DNA from: Diplolepis rosae
Lineage: Eukaryota; Arthropoda; Insecta; Hymenoptera; Diplolepididae
Length of the DNA stretch: 64,000 bases
Direction of reading: 5' to 3'
Assembly (NCBI GenBank): GCA_030998225.1
Contig: JAPYXD010000704.1
Span: forward strand, 11,408,001 to 11,472,000
Shown here: positions 34,406-45,536 of the stretch, in pieces
How the letters are laid out: the number at the start of each line of letters is the position of its first letter
Position numbering within the stretch: the stretch's first letter is position 1
Notes under the pieces: model-generated
What the model saw: only the letters and a program-made list of their open reading frames with translations
The model's database searches: none
What the model was told of the DNA's origin: nothing
Program-made: the position numbers and the translations under genes

Positions 34406-35158
34406 GGTAGTACGATCACGAAAATTAGACCTCAGACAAAAATAGATAATTTTTGCTTTCAAGAATAGCAACATTATTATTGAAGGGCCAATTTGAATGA
34501 GAAAAGATTATTTTTCATGAAAAAAATTTGAAACACAAAAAAATAATTTTCTGATCTTTCTAAATCACCTGGGCTCGATACCCAGCGGAGTGGAAGCGTT
34601 CCTTTTTTCAAAGAAAATTTCTTTAAAAAATAATGTTATTAATAAATTTTATTTTTGCCCAAACTTATTTTCTTATCGCTTCGAGTCAAATTTTTGAAAA
34701 TGATGCGATTCTAATAAATTATGGTTCATTTTTTTAGAAAAAAGATTCTCTACAACTTGACCGTTTCCTATTTTTGAAATTGAATTAATTATTATCAAAT
34801 ACAGCAATTTGTTTATAAAAATTTTGTTTTGAAAAATTGTTTTTTTATAATTTCAGCCATTAAAGAATTCATTTTCAAAAATCGGAAACGGTCAAGTTGT
34901 AGAGAATCTTTTTCCTAAAAAAATGAACCGTGATTTATTATAATCGCATCATTTTTAAAAATTTGGCTCGAAGCGATAAGAAAATAAGTTTGGGCAAAAA
35001 TGAAATTTATTAATAACATTATTTTTTTGTGTTTCAAATTTTTTTCATGAAAAATAATCTTTTCTCTTTCAAATTAGCCCTTCAATAATAATATTGCTAT
35101 TCTTGAAAGCAAAATTATCTATTTTAGCCTGAGGTCTAATTTTCGTGATCGTACTACC
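34406..35158. mobile_element. 753-bp foldback element, TTAA target
   Basis: Ends GGTAGTACGATCACGAAAAT and its complement, each flanked by TTAA (34402-34405, 35159-35162). In copy D of the host repeat the empty site reads CGTTTCCTTAAATAAAG, so one TTAA was duplicated. The arms pair over most of their length around a centre near 34830. It is non-coding; the TTAA target suggests mobilisation by a piggyBac- or Kolobok-type transposase. Confidence 0.88.
34547..34633. mobile_element. 87-bp insertion with tRNA T-arm-like hairpin
   Basis: It is present in the left arm of the foldback but absent from the right arm, and is bounded by AAAAAATAA on both sides (9-bp duplication). It contains CTGGG-CTCGATA-CCCAG, a 5-bp stem and 7-nt loop that fits the B-box pattern GGTTCGANNCC at 10 of 11 positions. 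It could be a very short SINE or a retroposed tRNA 3' fragment. Confidence 0.45.
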
Positions 35159-35612
35159 TTAAATAAAGTCTACGATTATTTTTTCTTTTTGAGAGATTTG
35201 GATGAAAATAAATTATTTTAATCATGTAATTTATTAAAAAGTTACTGAAATGTATACAGAAAATCGAGCGCGAAGCGCGAGTGTCATGATGAGAATGTGT
35301 TCCTTAAGGCCGATAGAGCCTTAAGTAAATTAAATTTCCTGTTTCACTTAAACTGAAAAAGAAATTTAGTGAATTTGAGAAAATGAGTAATTCACATCAT
35401 CTTTAATATTATAAAATTGGTTTGAGCTTCAGTATTAAATTATAAGAAATAAACTTAAATGTATGCGAAGAGCACAAGACCGAGCGCGAAGCGCGAGGTC
35501 CAGAAAGATCGGAGCGCGAAGCGCGACGATCAAATCGCGCGCCCTAGGCGCGCTCAAGCTTGCGAGCGAAGCGCGCGATGAGAATGTGCCCGCGAAGCGG
35601 GCAGATTTTTTC

Positions 35613-35930
35613 GTTCAGCTTTGGTCGTTTTTTGTATTTTGAGAGTTCGAACGGTTTCGAACTTTTGAAATCTACATTTATGTGTCAAAACTATATGAAA
35701 TTTAGTTTTCAAAATTTTGGAAATAGTGGAGAAGATAAAAATGGACGTTGATAGACCACTTTTGGTTTCGAAAATGAAAACAAGTTTAATTTTAGCAAAA
35801 TATACCGACATTTTTTTCTCAATATTAAAACCAAAAGTAGTTTATCTACGTTCGTTTCTATCTTTTCTAACATTTCCCAAATTTTTAAAACAAAATTTTA
35901 AACATTTTTGACACAAACATGTAGAAACTG
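35613..35930. repeat. foldback segment related to family E
   Basis: It begins with the complement of the E-family TTTGGTCG(T)TTTTTGTATTTTGA block. At 35738-35850 the arms ACGTTGATAGACCACTTTTGG and CCAAAAGTAGTTTATCTACGT face each other. It is non-coding. Confidence 0.5.
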
Positions 35931-36599
35931 GACTAAATTGTTCTCATGAACTTTCTATTTATCTCAAGTATCACATGCCCTTAAGAAAGGATTAATTAAG
36001 GATCAGTTTAGGATGATTTTGGCTTCTCCTTCAATTAATAGAGGGAATTTCGTGGTATTGATGGGCAATGAAACGATTGGATGACCAATGCAACTCCAAT
36101 ATGTGCAGATGCTGCAGATTCATAGTATGATTAAGAGTGGAGTGATTTGATATCTGGATCTGTGTCAGCACATGTTTCCTTTTGATCATACATCCACTCA
36201 TCCTAGAGTCAAATCCATTATCCTTTGCATCAAGCTTAACTACTTAATTGAATTTTCAGTTTGCACCTTTATTTCAATATCAAATTAGTGTCGTTCATTG
36301 AATTAAAACCCTTTCGAGAATGATCATGCACTAAAAATGTCTCACCTTCTTTTGATGAACTTTCGCGTATAACTCCATTATTTTCAATATTACATTTTAC
36401 GAAAATATTTGTATACGTGAGTAAATTTACGATCTTACATGCTTTTTTTAAAAGTAAAAAGCTTTAAGAGTCTTCAAAAAATATAGGTGAACAAATATTT
36501 TCTTAATGTTGGTACTTTTTATTTTTTTTTTGTTTATTCATTTGTTTATACTCTTGGTTAATATTTCACATATGTTACAATAATATTCTCATGAAAATT
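35931..36599. other. gap, no gene
   Basis: AT-rich, with short low-complexity frames only. Confidence 0.4.
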
Positions 36600-36885
36600 C
36601 TTTCTCAAATTCCAAAATAAATTAGAACCTGTATCACTACAAACTCAAATTCATCTCAATGACCAAACAAATGTATAATTCAAAATTTCAAGAATTCGAA
36701 AATGTTCAAACTCTCAAAATATAAAAAAAGACCAAATTTGGGCCAAAAAAACTTCTTAAAATTAACGATTATGCGAAGCCAACAAAAAAGGAGGAAAGGA
36801 AAAAGAAGGCAACCTTTCAAAATTCCTTCCTTCTTTTTCTTTCTTTCGTCTTCTTTTGTCTTTATGACCCACAACCATCTACATG
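36600..36885. repeat. repeat family E, copy 2 (left part)
   Basis: It shares GTATCACTACAAA, AATTCAAAATTTCAAGAATTC and ACCAAATTTGG with copy 1. The E sequence resumes after the insertion at about 38274 (AAAATAACACCCCGACGTTTC). Confidence 0.6.
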
Positions 36886-38272
36886 CAAAAAAATAATTTC
36901 TGAAAATCAGAAGATATCTGATTGAATTTTAGCAAGTCGCTTGCTAATTGGTAGTTTCGTGGTGGATTTGCTGAATTTTAGCATATAGTATACTAATGTA
37001 ATGTAGAGTGCGTTCTAAATTCTAAAAAGTTATATTCTACAAATAAGATATTTTCGTTTGAAAATTATACCTTGACTTGCTGAATTACAATAAAAATTTC
37101 TGAATTGTAGTAATAGCCTTTCCGGATTTCAGAATGTCACGCTCTGAGATTCAGAACTTTGCTGCTTCTGAACATTTGCATGCTAAAATAACAATAACTG
37201 TTGAACATTTCAATAAAACCCACAATGAATTTTAGCAAGTGATATGCTAAAAATAAAAAAATTCTTGCTGCTTCTGAGCATTTGCATGCTTAAATAACAA
37301 TAAATGTTAAAAATTTCAATAAAATCCACAAACAATTTTGCTGCTCTTGAGCATTTGCTTTGCTGAACACTGAATTTTAGCAAGTAATATGCTAATAATT
37401 AAAAAATTCTTGTTGCTCTTGAACATTTGCATGCTTAAATAACAGTAGGTCCTTTGCTGAACATTTCAATGAGATCCAAACTGAATTTTTTCAAGTGATA
37501 TGCTAAAAGTTAGAACATGTTTGCTGCTCTTGAGCATTTGCAGGCTTAAATAACAACTGTTAAAAATTTCAATAAAATTCACAAAGAATTTTAGCAAGTG
37601 ATATGCTAAAAATTAGAAAACTTTTGTTGCTCTTGAGCATTTGCTTTGCTGAAATCTGCATTTTAGCAAGTAATATGCTAACAATTAAAAAATTCTTGCT
37701 GCTCTTGAGCATTTGCAGGCTTAAATAACAGTAGGTCCGTTGCTGAACATTTCAATGAGATCCACACTGGATTTTAGCAAGTGATATGCTAAAAGTTAGA
37801 ACATTTTTGCTACTCTTAAGCATTTTCATGCTTAAATAACAGTAAGTTCTTTGCTGAACATTTCAATGAGATCTAAACTGAATTTTTTCAAGTGATATGC
37901 TAAAAATTAGAACATGTTTGCTGCTCTTGAGCATTTTCATGCTTAAATATCGTAAAAGTTAAGACGTATCAGCTAATTTCGAGCATCTTCGTTCACTGAT
38001 TTTTAGCATCTTCATGTTTCCATAAAACCGAATAGAATTTGCTTGTTGACAGCAATAGTTTACTAATTTACGGGATACCGTATACTTATTTTCAGCAAGT
38101 GAAATCCAGCAATGGACTTACTCGACTTTGGCTGAAGATTTTCTAAAATTTAGTACTTATTTGCTGATGCGTAATCATTTTTGTACAGTTCCACCGAATT
38201 GCTAAAATCTAGAAAGCGCTTTCTGATATTCAGAAAATAATCCTAATATTCAGAAATTCCTTTTTTCCGTGT
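36886..38272. mobile_element. TIR element carrying a minisatellite
   Basis: The left end, about CAAAAAAATAATTTCTGAAA, and the right end TTTCTGAATATTAG-AATTCC...TTCCGTG (its complement begins CACGGAAAAAAGGAATTTCT) form a degenerate terminal repeat. The interior is dominated by TAGCAAGTGATATGCTAAAA words. It interrupts the E repeat (36885/38274). I group it with the CAC(N)GAGAAAA elements on the strength of its right end. Confidence 0.6.
37145..37955. repeat. about 110-bp minisatellite with palindromic core
   Basis: About eight units contain TTTAGCAAGTGATATGCTA, GCTGCTCTTGAGCATTTGC and AACATTTCAATGAGATCC. Core starts lie near 37234, 37377, 37491, 37590, 37664, 37778 and 37889, so unit length varies from 74 to 143 bp. 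A larger repeat of about 300 bp is visible (37380-37660 against 37665-37890). Confidence 0.85.
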
Positions 38273-39189
38273 ACATACAAAATAACACCCCGACGTTTCT
38301 GTGCTCTTCCAGCACCGAAATTCTAGGAATTTTGAATTTCTTTTTCAAAATTCTCCAACGTGTTTGAAATGACTTTCAGCAACTGAAATATGAAATGAAA
38401 TATTTTTGATTCTAGAGAGAAAAGTTTTAAGATCAAACGTAAAATAGAACTTCAGCGTTTATAATCAAGTGTGCAATCGTAATTATTTCAACCACTGATT
38501 TAAATCATGAGTGATATTGATTTTATGGAATATAATGAAAACTTGGTTTCGCTATGTTCGACACATTCCTAGAATTTCACTCTCGAAAAGTTGGAACAAA
38601 GCGGTGTTTGCCTCTGAACTCGATAACGAACTTCGAGCTAAATGTAATTTCGCAACGTATTGCCGAAGTAGAATCTCATTTCCATTCTCTGCTTTCTCTG
38701 TTTCCGTTTTTTAACCATTTTATCGGAATATGTACCGCAGGGAATAATTTTATCGTTTTCTTTTGATATTTTCAAACATCAGAAGATAAGAAATTGGACT
38801 GAGAATCATATCTATTGCAAAACTTTCAGTTTAAACGAGTTTCCAATACGTACAACGTCAATTGATTCCAAATATACGAACCTTAACAGGGGAAGCCCGT
38901 GTACATGAAAAAACGAAATGATTTTCAAGATATTTTTATGATGTAATAGTTTGACGAAACTTTATAAAACTTTTAGTACATATTTATTAACATTTTGAAG
39001 TACAAAAATGATTTTATAATGAGTTTTTAAATATTTTTTGCGGAATTGCATTGGTTGATATCCACGACCTCAGCATCAATAGTGTTAATTGGTGGGCACT
39101 CTAGGACTTTTGTTTTTGTCCTGGAACAAGAAATCAAAGACATTAAAAAATATGAGAAAGGTAACTGAAAATTTTTAGAATTAAATCAA
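38273..39189. other. gap; unassigned frames 38511-38766
   Basis: The block 38500-38770 is less AT-rich and contains overlapping short frames on the plus strand. One includes NVISQRIAEVESHFHSLLSL, which could be coiled, but I recognise no family. The rest is AT-rich. Confidence 0.3.
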
Positions 39190-39721
39190 ATACGTTAATA
39201 TAGGTCTGTCTGGTCATAAATGTTTATAATTGAGTCAAACCATGTCAACTGTGTATAAATGTCCTAAGTTTTGAATGAACCAAACAAATCAAAAAAATGT
39301 TATAAAAGCACCGATTTTTATAAAAATTTTTTAAACAATTGAAATTTTTTTTGCGTTCCACACGCAACTAAAATAAAATTGAATCCGCGTGTGCAAAGAA
39401 CCCTAAGCTTCATGTCTATGTAAAAAAATTTTGTATTTGAGCTTATTAAAAATGGGAAAACGAATTTTTCCTTCCGCCGTGCATCGGCCAGTGCGAGATT
39501 CAAACGCGCCATTCGGATTGGCGCGGGATTGAACATGGTTAAACGCGTTTACTCTCATGTATAAAAGTATAACACCCGTTTCGTTACACTCTCCTATTTA
39601 TTTTTGTTCTTCTCATCATTATTTGAATCTTGTGAAAATATTTGTTGATTACTTTATTCAGTCTTCGACTGCGGTTTTTACTGAAGAATATTTCACATGA
39701 TTTCTGGTTTTTCAAAAGAAA

Positions 39722-41133
39722 AAAATCTGCCCGCTTGGCGGGCACATTCTCATTGCGCGCTTCGCTCGCAATTTTGAGAGCGCCTATGGCGCGCGATTCG
39801 ATCGTCGCGCTTCGCGCTCCGTTCTTTCTGGACCTCGCGCTTCGCGCTCGGTCTTGTGCTCTTCGCATACGTTTAAGTTTATTTCTTATAATTTAATACT
39901 GAAGCTCAAAGCAATTTAATGATATTAAAGATGATGTGAATTACACATTTTCACAAAGTCGCTCAATTTCTTTTTGAATTTAAGTGAAACAGGAAATTCT
40001 ATTTACTTAAGGCTCTATCGGCCTTAAGGAACACATTCTCATCATGACACTCGCGCTTCGCGCTCGATTTTCTGTATGCATTTTTGTGACTTTTTAATAA
40101 ATTACATGATTATTTAATAATTTATTTTCTTCCAAATATCTCAAAAAGGAAAAACAATCGTAGACTTTATTTAAGGAAACGATTTTGCAGAACAACGCTT
40201 ATTTCGTATCTCACATATTTTGGTGAAAAAAATCGAATTTTTTCAATATTAAAAATCAAGAAATTAAAATATACATCCTGTCGAGAAATTTCTCGATAAG
40301 AATGTGTAGACCTCATTTAGCCAAACAATTTTTCATCTCAAAGTTTTTTTTGTATCTCACATATTTTGTCTAAAGACTGGAATTTTTGAATTTTAATCGT
40401 ATTTTTTGGAATTGAAACGAAAAATATATGTTTTATCAAAAACTGTGTGAGACAAAACTTGTAGATCTTTTTGAAACTAACAACTTTGTAGTCTTACGTT
40501 TTTTTCTTATTTGACATATTATTGTTGAAAAATTGAATTTTGCATTTTCAATAGTTTTTTTTTTAATTAAAAAGAAAAATATGCATCTTATGGAAAAATG
40601 TTACAATTCAAATTTGTAGGTCTTTATTTATTAAATAATATTGTGTCATAACGTTTTTTCATATCTCGTATAATTTAACTGAAAAATGGAATTTTGATAT
40701 TGACTTTTTTCGAATTTGAATATGCTGTAACATTTCTAATTTTGATTTAATCAAAAAATGTTACCAGGATAATTTGTAGCGATTTATGAGCACTATCAAA
40801 AACCAGTATTGGAATTTTTGATTTTTTCAAAAAGTTATTTTCAAAAACACAAAAGTAGTGCTCAATCCCTCAATTTTGATTGGATGTGGCTGGTTAACGA
40901 ACTTGTCCTTACTTTTTCGGCTCCGATAAAGTGTATCAAAGCTCAATTCAATCTGATAATTCTATCGAGAGTTATGCCGCACACGACCTACAGACAGACA
41001 GACAGACAGACACTTTCGTAAAAACCCTTTTTTCGGACTCAGGGGGTCTCAAAACGTAAAGATTTGATGAAAATTTCGAAAGTCATTTTTCACATAAAAC
41101 CAATACCTTCTCATCCATGATGAGAATGTAAAA
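39722..41133 (+). repeat. repeat family R, copy C
   Basis: Complete and little diverged: GCCCGCTTGGCGGGC start, GCGCTTCGCGCTC palindromes to 39870, GGAACACATTCTCATCATG at about 40028, repeats of about 150 bp, a CAGA tract (40991-41012) and CTCATCCATGATGAGAATG at the right end. Confidence 0.88.
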
Positions 41134-41336
41134 ATGTGTCGAGCTCGTAAATCATGTCGATAACAGTCAAACATTTTTATAAGCATAAATAAAAAATTTT
41201 TTTTTCATAAACTTGCAGTTTTGGGTTCTTTGCACATGTGGATTTAATTTAATTTCAATAGTGTGTGTGGAACGTCAAAAAAATGTCAATTGTTTAAAAA
41301 ATTGTTATAAAAAATCAGTGTTTTTTTTAACATTTT

Positions 41337-42750
41337 TACATTCTCATCATGGATGAGAAGGTATTGGTTTTATGTGAAAAATGACTTTCGAAATCTTCAT
41401 CAAATCTTTACGTTTTGAGACCCCCTGAGTCAGAAAAAAGGGTTTTTACGAAAGTGTCTGTCTGTCTGTCTGTAGGTCGCGTGCGGCATAACTCTCGATA
41501 GAATTATCAGATTGAATTGAGCTTTGGTACACTTTATCGGAGCCAAAAAAGTAAGGACAAGTTCGTTAACCAGCCACATCCAATCAAAATTGAGGGATTG
41601 AGCACTACTTTTGTGTTTTTGAAAATAACTTTTTGAAAAATCAGAAATTCCAATACTGGTTTTTGATAGTGCTCATAAATCTCTAAAAATTATCCTGATA
41701 ACATTTTTTGATTAAATCAAAATTAGAAATGTTACAGCATATTCAAATTCGAAAAAAGTCAATATCAAAATTCCATTTTCCAGTTAAATTATACGAGATA
41801 CGAAAAAACGTTATGATACAATATTATTGAATACATAAAGACCTACAAATTTGAATTGTAACATTTTTCCATAAGATGTATATTTTTCTTTTTAATTAAA
41901 AAAAAAACTATTGAAAATGCAAAATTCAATTTTTCAACAATAATATGTAAAATAAGAAAAAAACGTAAGACTACAAAATTGTTAGTTTCAAAAAGATCTA
42001 CAAATTTTGTCTCACACAGTTTCTGATAAAAGATATATTTTTCGTTTCAATTCCAAAAAATACGATAAAAATGAAAAAATTCCATTTTTTAGACAAAATA
42101 TGTGAGATACAAAAAAAACATTTAGATGGAAAATTGTTTGCCTAAATGAGGTCTACAAATTCTGATAAAGAAATTTCGGGACAGGATGTATATTTTATGT
42201 TTTGATTTTTAATATTGAAAAAATTCGATTTTTTTCACCAAAATATGTGAGATACGAAATAAGCGTTGTTCTGCAAAATCGTTTCCTTAAATAAAGTCTA
42301 CGATTGTTTTTCCTTTTTAGATATGTGGAAGAAAGTAAATTCTTTTAATCATGTAATTTATTAAAAAGTTATACTGAAATGTATGCAGAAAATCGAGCGC
42401 GAAGCGCGAGTGTCATGATGAGAATGTGTTCCTTAAGGCCGATAGAGCCTTAAGTAAATTGAATTTCCTGTTTCACTTAAATTCAAAAAGAAATTCAGTG
42501 ACTTTGAGAAAATGTGTAATTCACATCATCTGTAATATTATTATAAAATTGATTTGAGCTTCAGTATCAAAATATAAGAAATAAACTTAAATGTATGCGA
42601 AGAGCACAAGACCGAGCGCGAAGCGCGAGGTCCAGAAAGAACGGAGCGCGAAGCGCGACGATCGAATCGCGCGCCCTAGGCGCGCTCAAACTTGCGAGCG
42701 AAGCGAGCTGCGCGCGATGAGAATGTGCCCGCGAAGCGGGCAGATTTTTT
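41337..42750 (-). repeat. repeat family R, copy D
   Basis: The mirror image of copy C, about 200 bp away. The internal period can be read from GAGATAC-type words at 41795, 41948, 42104 and 42249. It serves as the empty-site reference for the TTAA insertion in copy B. Confidence 0.88.
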
Positions 42751-43085
42751 TGATTTGTTTGGTTCATTCAAAATTTAGGACATTTATACACCATACATTA
42801 AAATTTCACTTAATTATCTCACTGAGAATTAAATTTATGCATTTTTCAAGAAAAAAGTGTCCAAATGTTCATGTAACACAATAACAAACAGAAAAAGGAA
42901 TTTTCAAAAATTCTTCAAATTGTTTATTTTGTATGGTCGAATACTTCACAAATATATCTTTTATTTCATAATTTAGGTTTTCATCGAAAATTTTCTAACA
43001 CAGTTAACATGGTTTGACTCTATTATAAGTTTTTCTGAAAGGAATTTTTTTTCATTATTATAAACAATCATGACTAGGCAGACTT

Positions 43086-43976
43086 CTCTTAGTGCATTTT
43101 ATTTACTCTCACAAATTTTCAACTTGTTATCTCATTTTCCATAGAAATGGGATTATATACAATGGTGTTTTAGACAAATATTTTTCTCCGTGTGGTAAAA
43201 AAAGTGCAAAATTGCAAAAAATATAGCGATTTTCGTGTGAAATTCTCGTCTTGATCATGCAGTAAACATAGTTTAAAAATAATTTTTATCAATTTTGTAG
43301 GTTCATCCGGTGGGGGAAATCAATTATGTATACGAGCACCGTATGCATGCACAGGGACATTAGGATTAGAGAGCCTCAAAGAAGAGAGTGGCCAAAGACG
43401 AACTTTTCGTTGATCGCCCAAAATATTGTAGTGACTATGTTCCGCCATATTAAAATTCCCTGTTTATGTATTTTTTATGAGTGTTTTGTATTCTCTGAAT
43501 CTGAATTAGCGATAAGTATGCTACTGATTACAATCAGCGTATATACGCTGATGAATTAGTGGAATTAATTAATCCGTATTGAAGCGAGAATTTTTATTTA
43601 AATATGTGAGCTTAAACGTCACGTATGACGTAGCCGATAATCGGTAAGTGGGGACGGACCAGGAAGGAGAAAATCTTGGCGTTATGAAAATCAATTTAAT
43701 AGGTAATTCGCTATTGAACCAACAAGTTAATTTCTTATATTCTGTTTTAATCAAGATTTTACAATATAACGCCACTTTCTGGCAAAGTGAAATTAAGATA
43801 CCACTACTGATCAGTGTGGCGTTAATTTATATTCTATTTGAAGAGAAGCTTTTGGTCGTATCTTCATGATCCGTTTTCACAAACCAGATAAATGATTATA
43901 ATGTGATTCATCTCGCCTATATCTTCGCTTGAATGGTTTGGTGACCGATACGACGCTTCATTAGCATCGATAAGTA
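43086..43976. other. gap, no gene
   Basis: AT-rich. A lone TTTTTCTCCGTGTGG element end lies at about 43179-43193. Short frames at 43326-43869 are not recognised. Confidence 0.35.
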
Positions 43977-44645
43977 CCCGTGCAGAAATTTTGGTGGGGC
44001 GCCGATCGGAAAAAATGTGGTCCCGATAGCGCCAGACCAGTAATGAAACGCCCTACCCGATCGGGCCCAGATCTGGGCCTGAAAATTATGAGCCCTATCT
44101 GGCCCAGATATGGCCCCTTCTAATTTTTTATTTCTACAAATAGTAAAATTTTCTGAATCCAAAAATAAATTACAATATTAATAATTTTTTTTCTAAAAAA
44201 TTAACTTTGGAAAAGTGAATAAACGATATATAAAATAATGAAACACAATAACGTTCTACACTGAAACTTATAATTTTCTTTTCATTTCAAATTACCGTTA
44301 ATAAAAAAATATTTCAAGTAATAATCTAATTCATTACAATGTTAGGATTGATGTAATGAATCTAGTGAATTAACTTAGCTTGATCTATAATGCGGATATA
44401 AGAAATCTCACCAACGATTCTGTGCTTCCGAACTCGCCATGTACTTTTTGCTCTTGGCATTTTGATTTTAATATAGTCACTACAATATCACGACCGCAAC
44501 ACAAAATTTGAAAATAATCTTGTCTATCATAATCCGATATGGTTCCGACCCGGGCCACACCATGTGCCCCCCTGCGGCCACATGTCGGAAATCCGATCGG
44601 GCCCGGATCGGCACTTGGGAACAAGTTGAGCAATTTCTGCACGGT
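43977..44645. mobile_element. CCCGTGCAG-ended MITE
   Basis: Left end TA|CCCGTGCAGAAATT, right end AATTTCTGCACGG|TA. Near both ends lie GC-rich words GATCGGGCCC(A/G)GATC(T/C)GGGC. The middle is AT-rich and non-coding. The open frames on the minus strand near each end come from the GC-rich subterminal repeats. Confidence 0.78.
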
Positions 44646-44984
44646 ACATTTTTGTAATGAGATTTAATTGGTGATCGCAAGTCCCATTTATTACACAAAT
44701 TCTTATCATATATTCAAATTGTGTAAAATAAGATGTTTTATGCTTTTATTTAAGCATTTATAAAAACATAATAATCTAAATATTATCCAGACGAATGTTT
44801 GCATGCATGTATGACTGTATAACGTGCGATATTATTTATCATTTGAGCACTGCGATTTAAACGATTCGCTAATCCTTGTGTTGACAACGATCAGTTTGAT
44901 GATATTAGAATTAATTGTATTCTGTGAAGATCGATTTAAACTAACGACTCACCTTTGAATAAATATTCTTAAAACAACTGTTTA
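44646..44984. other. gap, no gene
   Basis: AT-rich; nothing recognised. Confidence 0.4.
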
Positions 44985-45400
44985 TATTTTATTGAAAAAT
45001 TTTGAGAATTTTAATGTTACAGGACCGTAGCATCCTTCGAAGTAGTCCCCATTTGATTGAACTACATGCTCCCAGCGGTGCTTCCATATTTTAAAGCAGT
45101 CCTCGAACGCAGATTTTGGAATGGCCTTCAGCTCGCGCGTCGCATTACTCTGAATCGTCTCGATGTCGTCGAACCGCTTTCCTTTGAGCGCCATTTTCAA
45201 TTTTGAGAAAATCCAAAAGTCGCAAAAATTGCTGCACAAGGTACGATGAATGCGATGGCGCGTTATCGTGGTGAAGAAACCAGTTACCGCTTGACCAGAA
45301 ACGCGGTCGTTTTCTTCTCACAGCATCACGCAATCTTTTCAGAACGTCAACGTAATATTCTTTGTTGATCGTCTGACCTCTTGGAGCAAATGTTGATAAG
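44985..45400 (-). pseudogene. 3' part of a mariner-like transposase
   Basis: On the minus strand: APRGQTINKEYYVDVLKRL, then FLHHDNAPSHSSYLVQQFL (second catalytic Asp), a short deletion and frameshift, then CDFWIFSKLKMALKGKRF (third Asp) and WEHVVQSNGDYFEGCYG at the end. The N-terminus and first Asp are missing. No terminal repeats were found, so it is a truncated copy. Confidence 0.8.
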
Positions 45401-45401
45401 A

Positions 45402-45536
45402 GTCCAGAGGAGGAGGTCGTCGACAATTATTTACCTGACGATCTACAAAAATATTATTACCAAATTCATGGTGATTTGTTTGAAGATTCGTCAAGTGACT
45501 CTGATACTGATGTATTAGAAATTCCACAATATAATA
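45402..45536 (+). pseudogene. acidic ORF fragment of unknown origin
   Basis: An open frame with VDKSPEEEVVDNYLPDDL and then DLFEDSSSDSDTDVLEI is cut by the DD41D element at 45537. The acidic Ser-Asp-rich stretch resembles the N-terminal leader of piggyBac-type transposases, but that is weak evidence. The sequence beyond the element does not continue the frame for long. Confidence 0.35.

Larger units (their letters stand above)
33484..35612 (-). repeat. repeat family R, copy B, carrying a nested foldback
   Basis: In reverse orientation: CATTCTCATCATGGATGAG, a GTCTGTCTGTCT tract and CTCGATAGAATTATCAGAT, then the repeats of about 150 bp and the GCGCGAAGCGCG palindromes at 35270-35600. The segment 34406-35158 is an insertion; the R sequence reads across it without loss when compared with copy D. 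Confidence 0.85.
39190..43085. repeat. multi-layer nested palindrome
   Basis: Three sets of inverted arms lie inside one another. The outermost pairs 39202-39300 with pieces of 42752-43070 (TTTGATTTGTTTGGTTCATTC). The middle pairs 39303-39410 with 41205-41330 (GTGCAAAGAACCC against GGGTTCTTTGCAC). The R-family copies C and D are themselves in opposite orientation. This suggests repeated insertion into, or rearrangement of, one foldback element. Confidence 0.75.

Noticed and set aside
34565..34600. Complete tRNA gene
   Set aside because: Only a T-arm-like hairpin is present; no D-arm, anticodon arm or paired acceptor stem.
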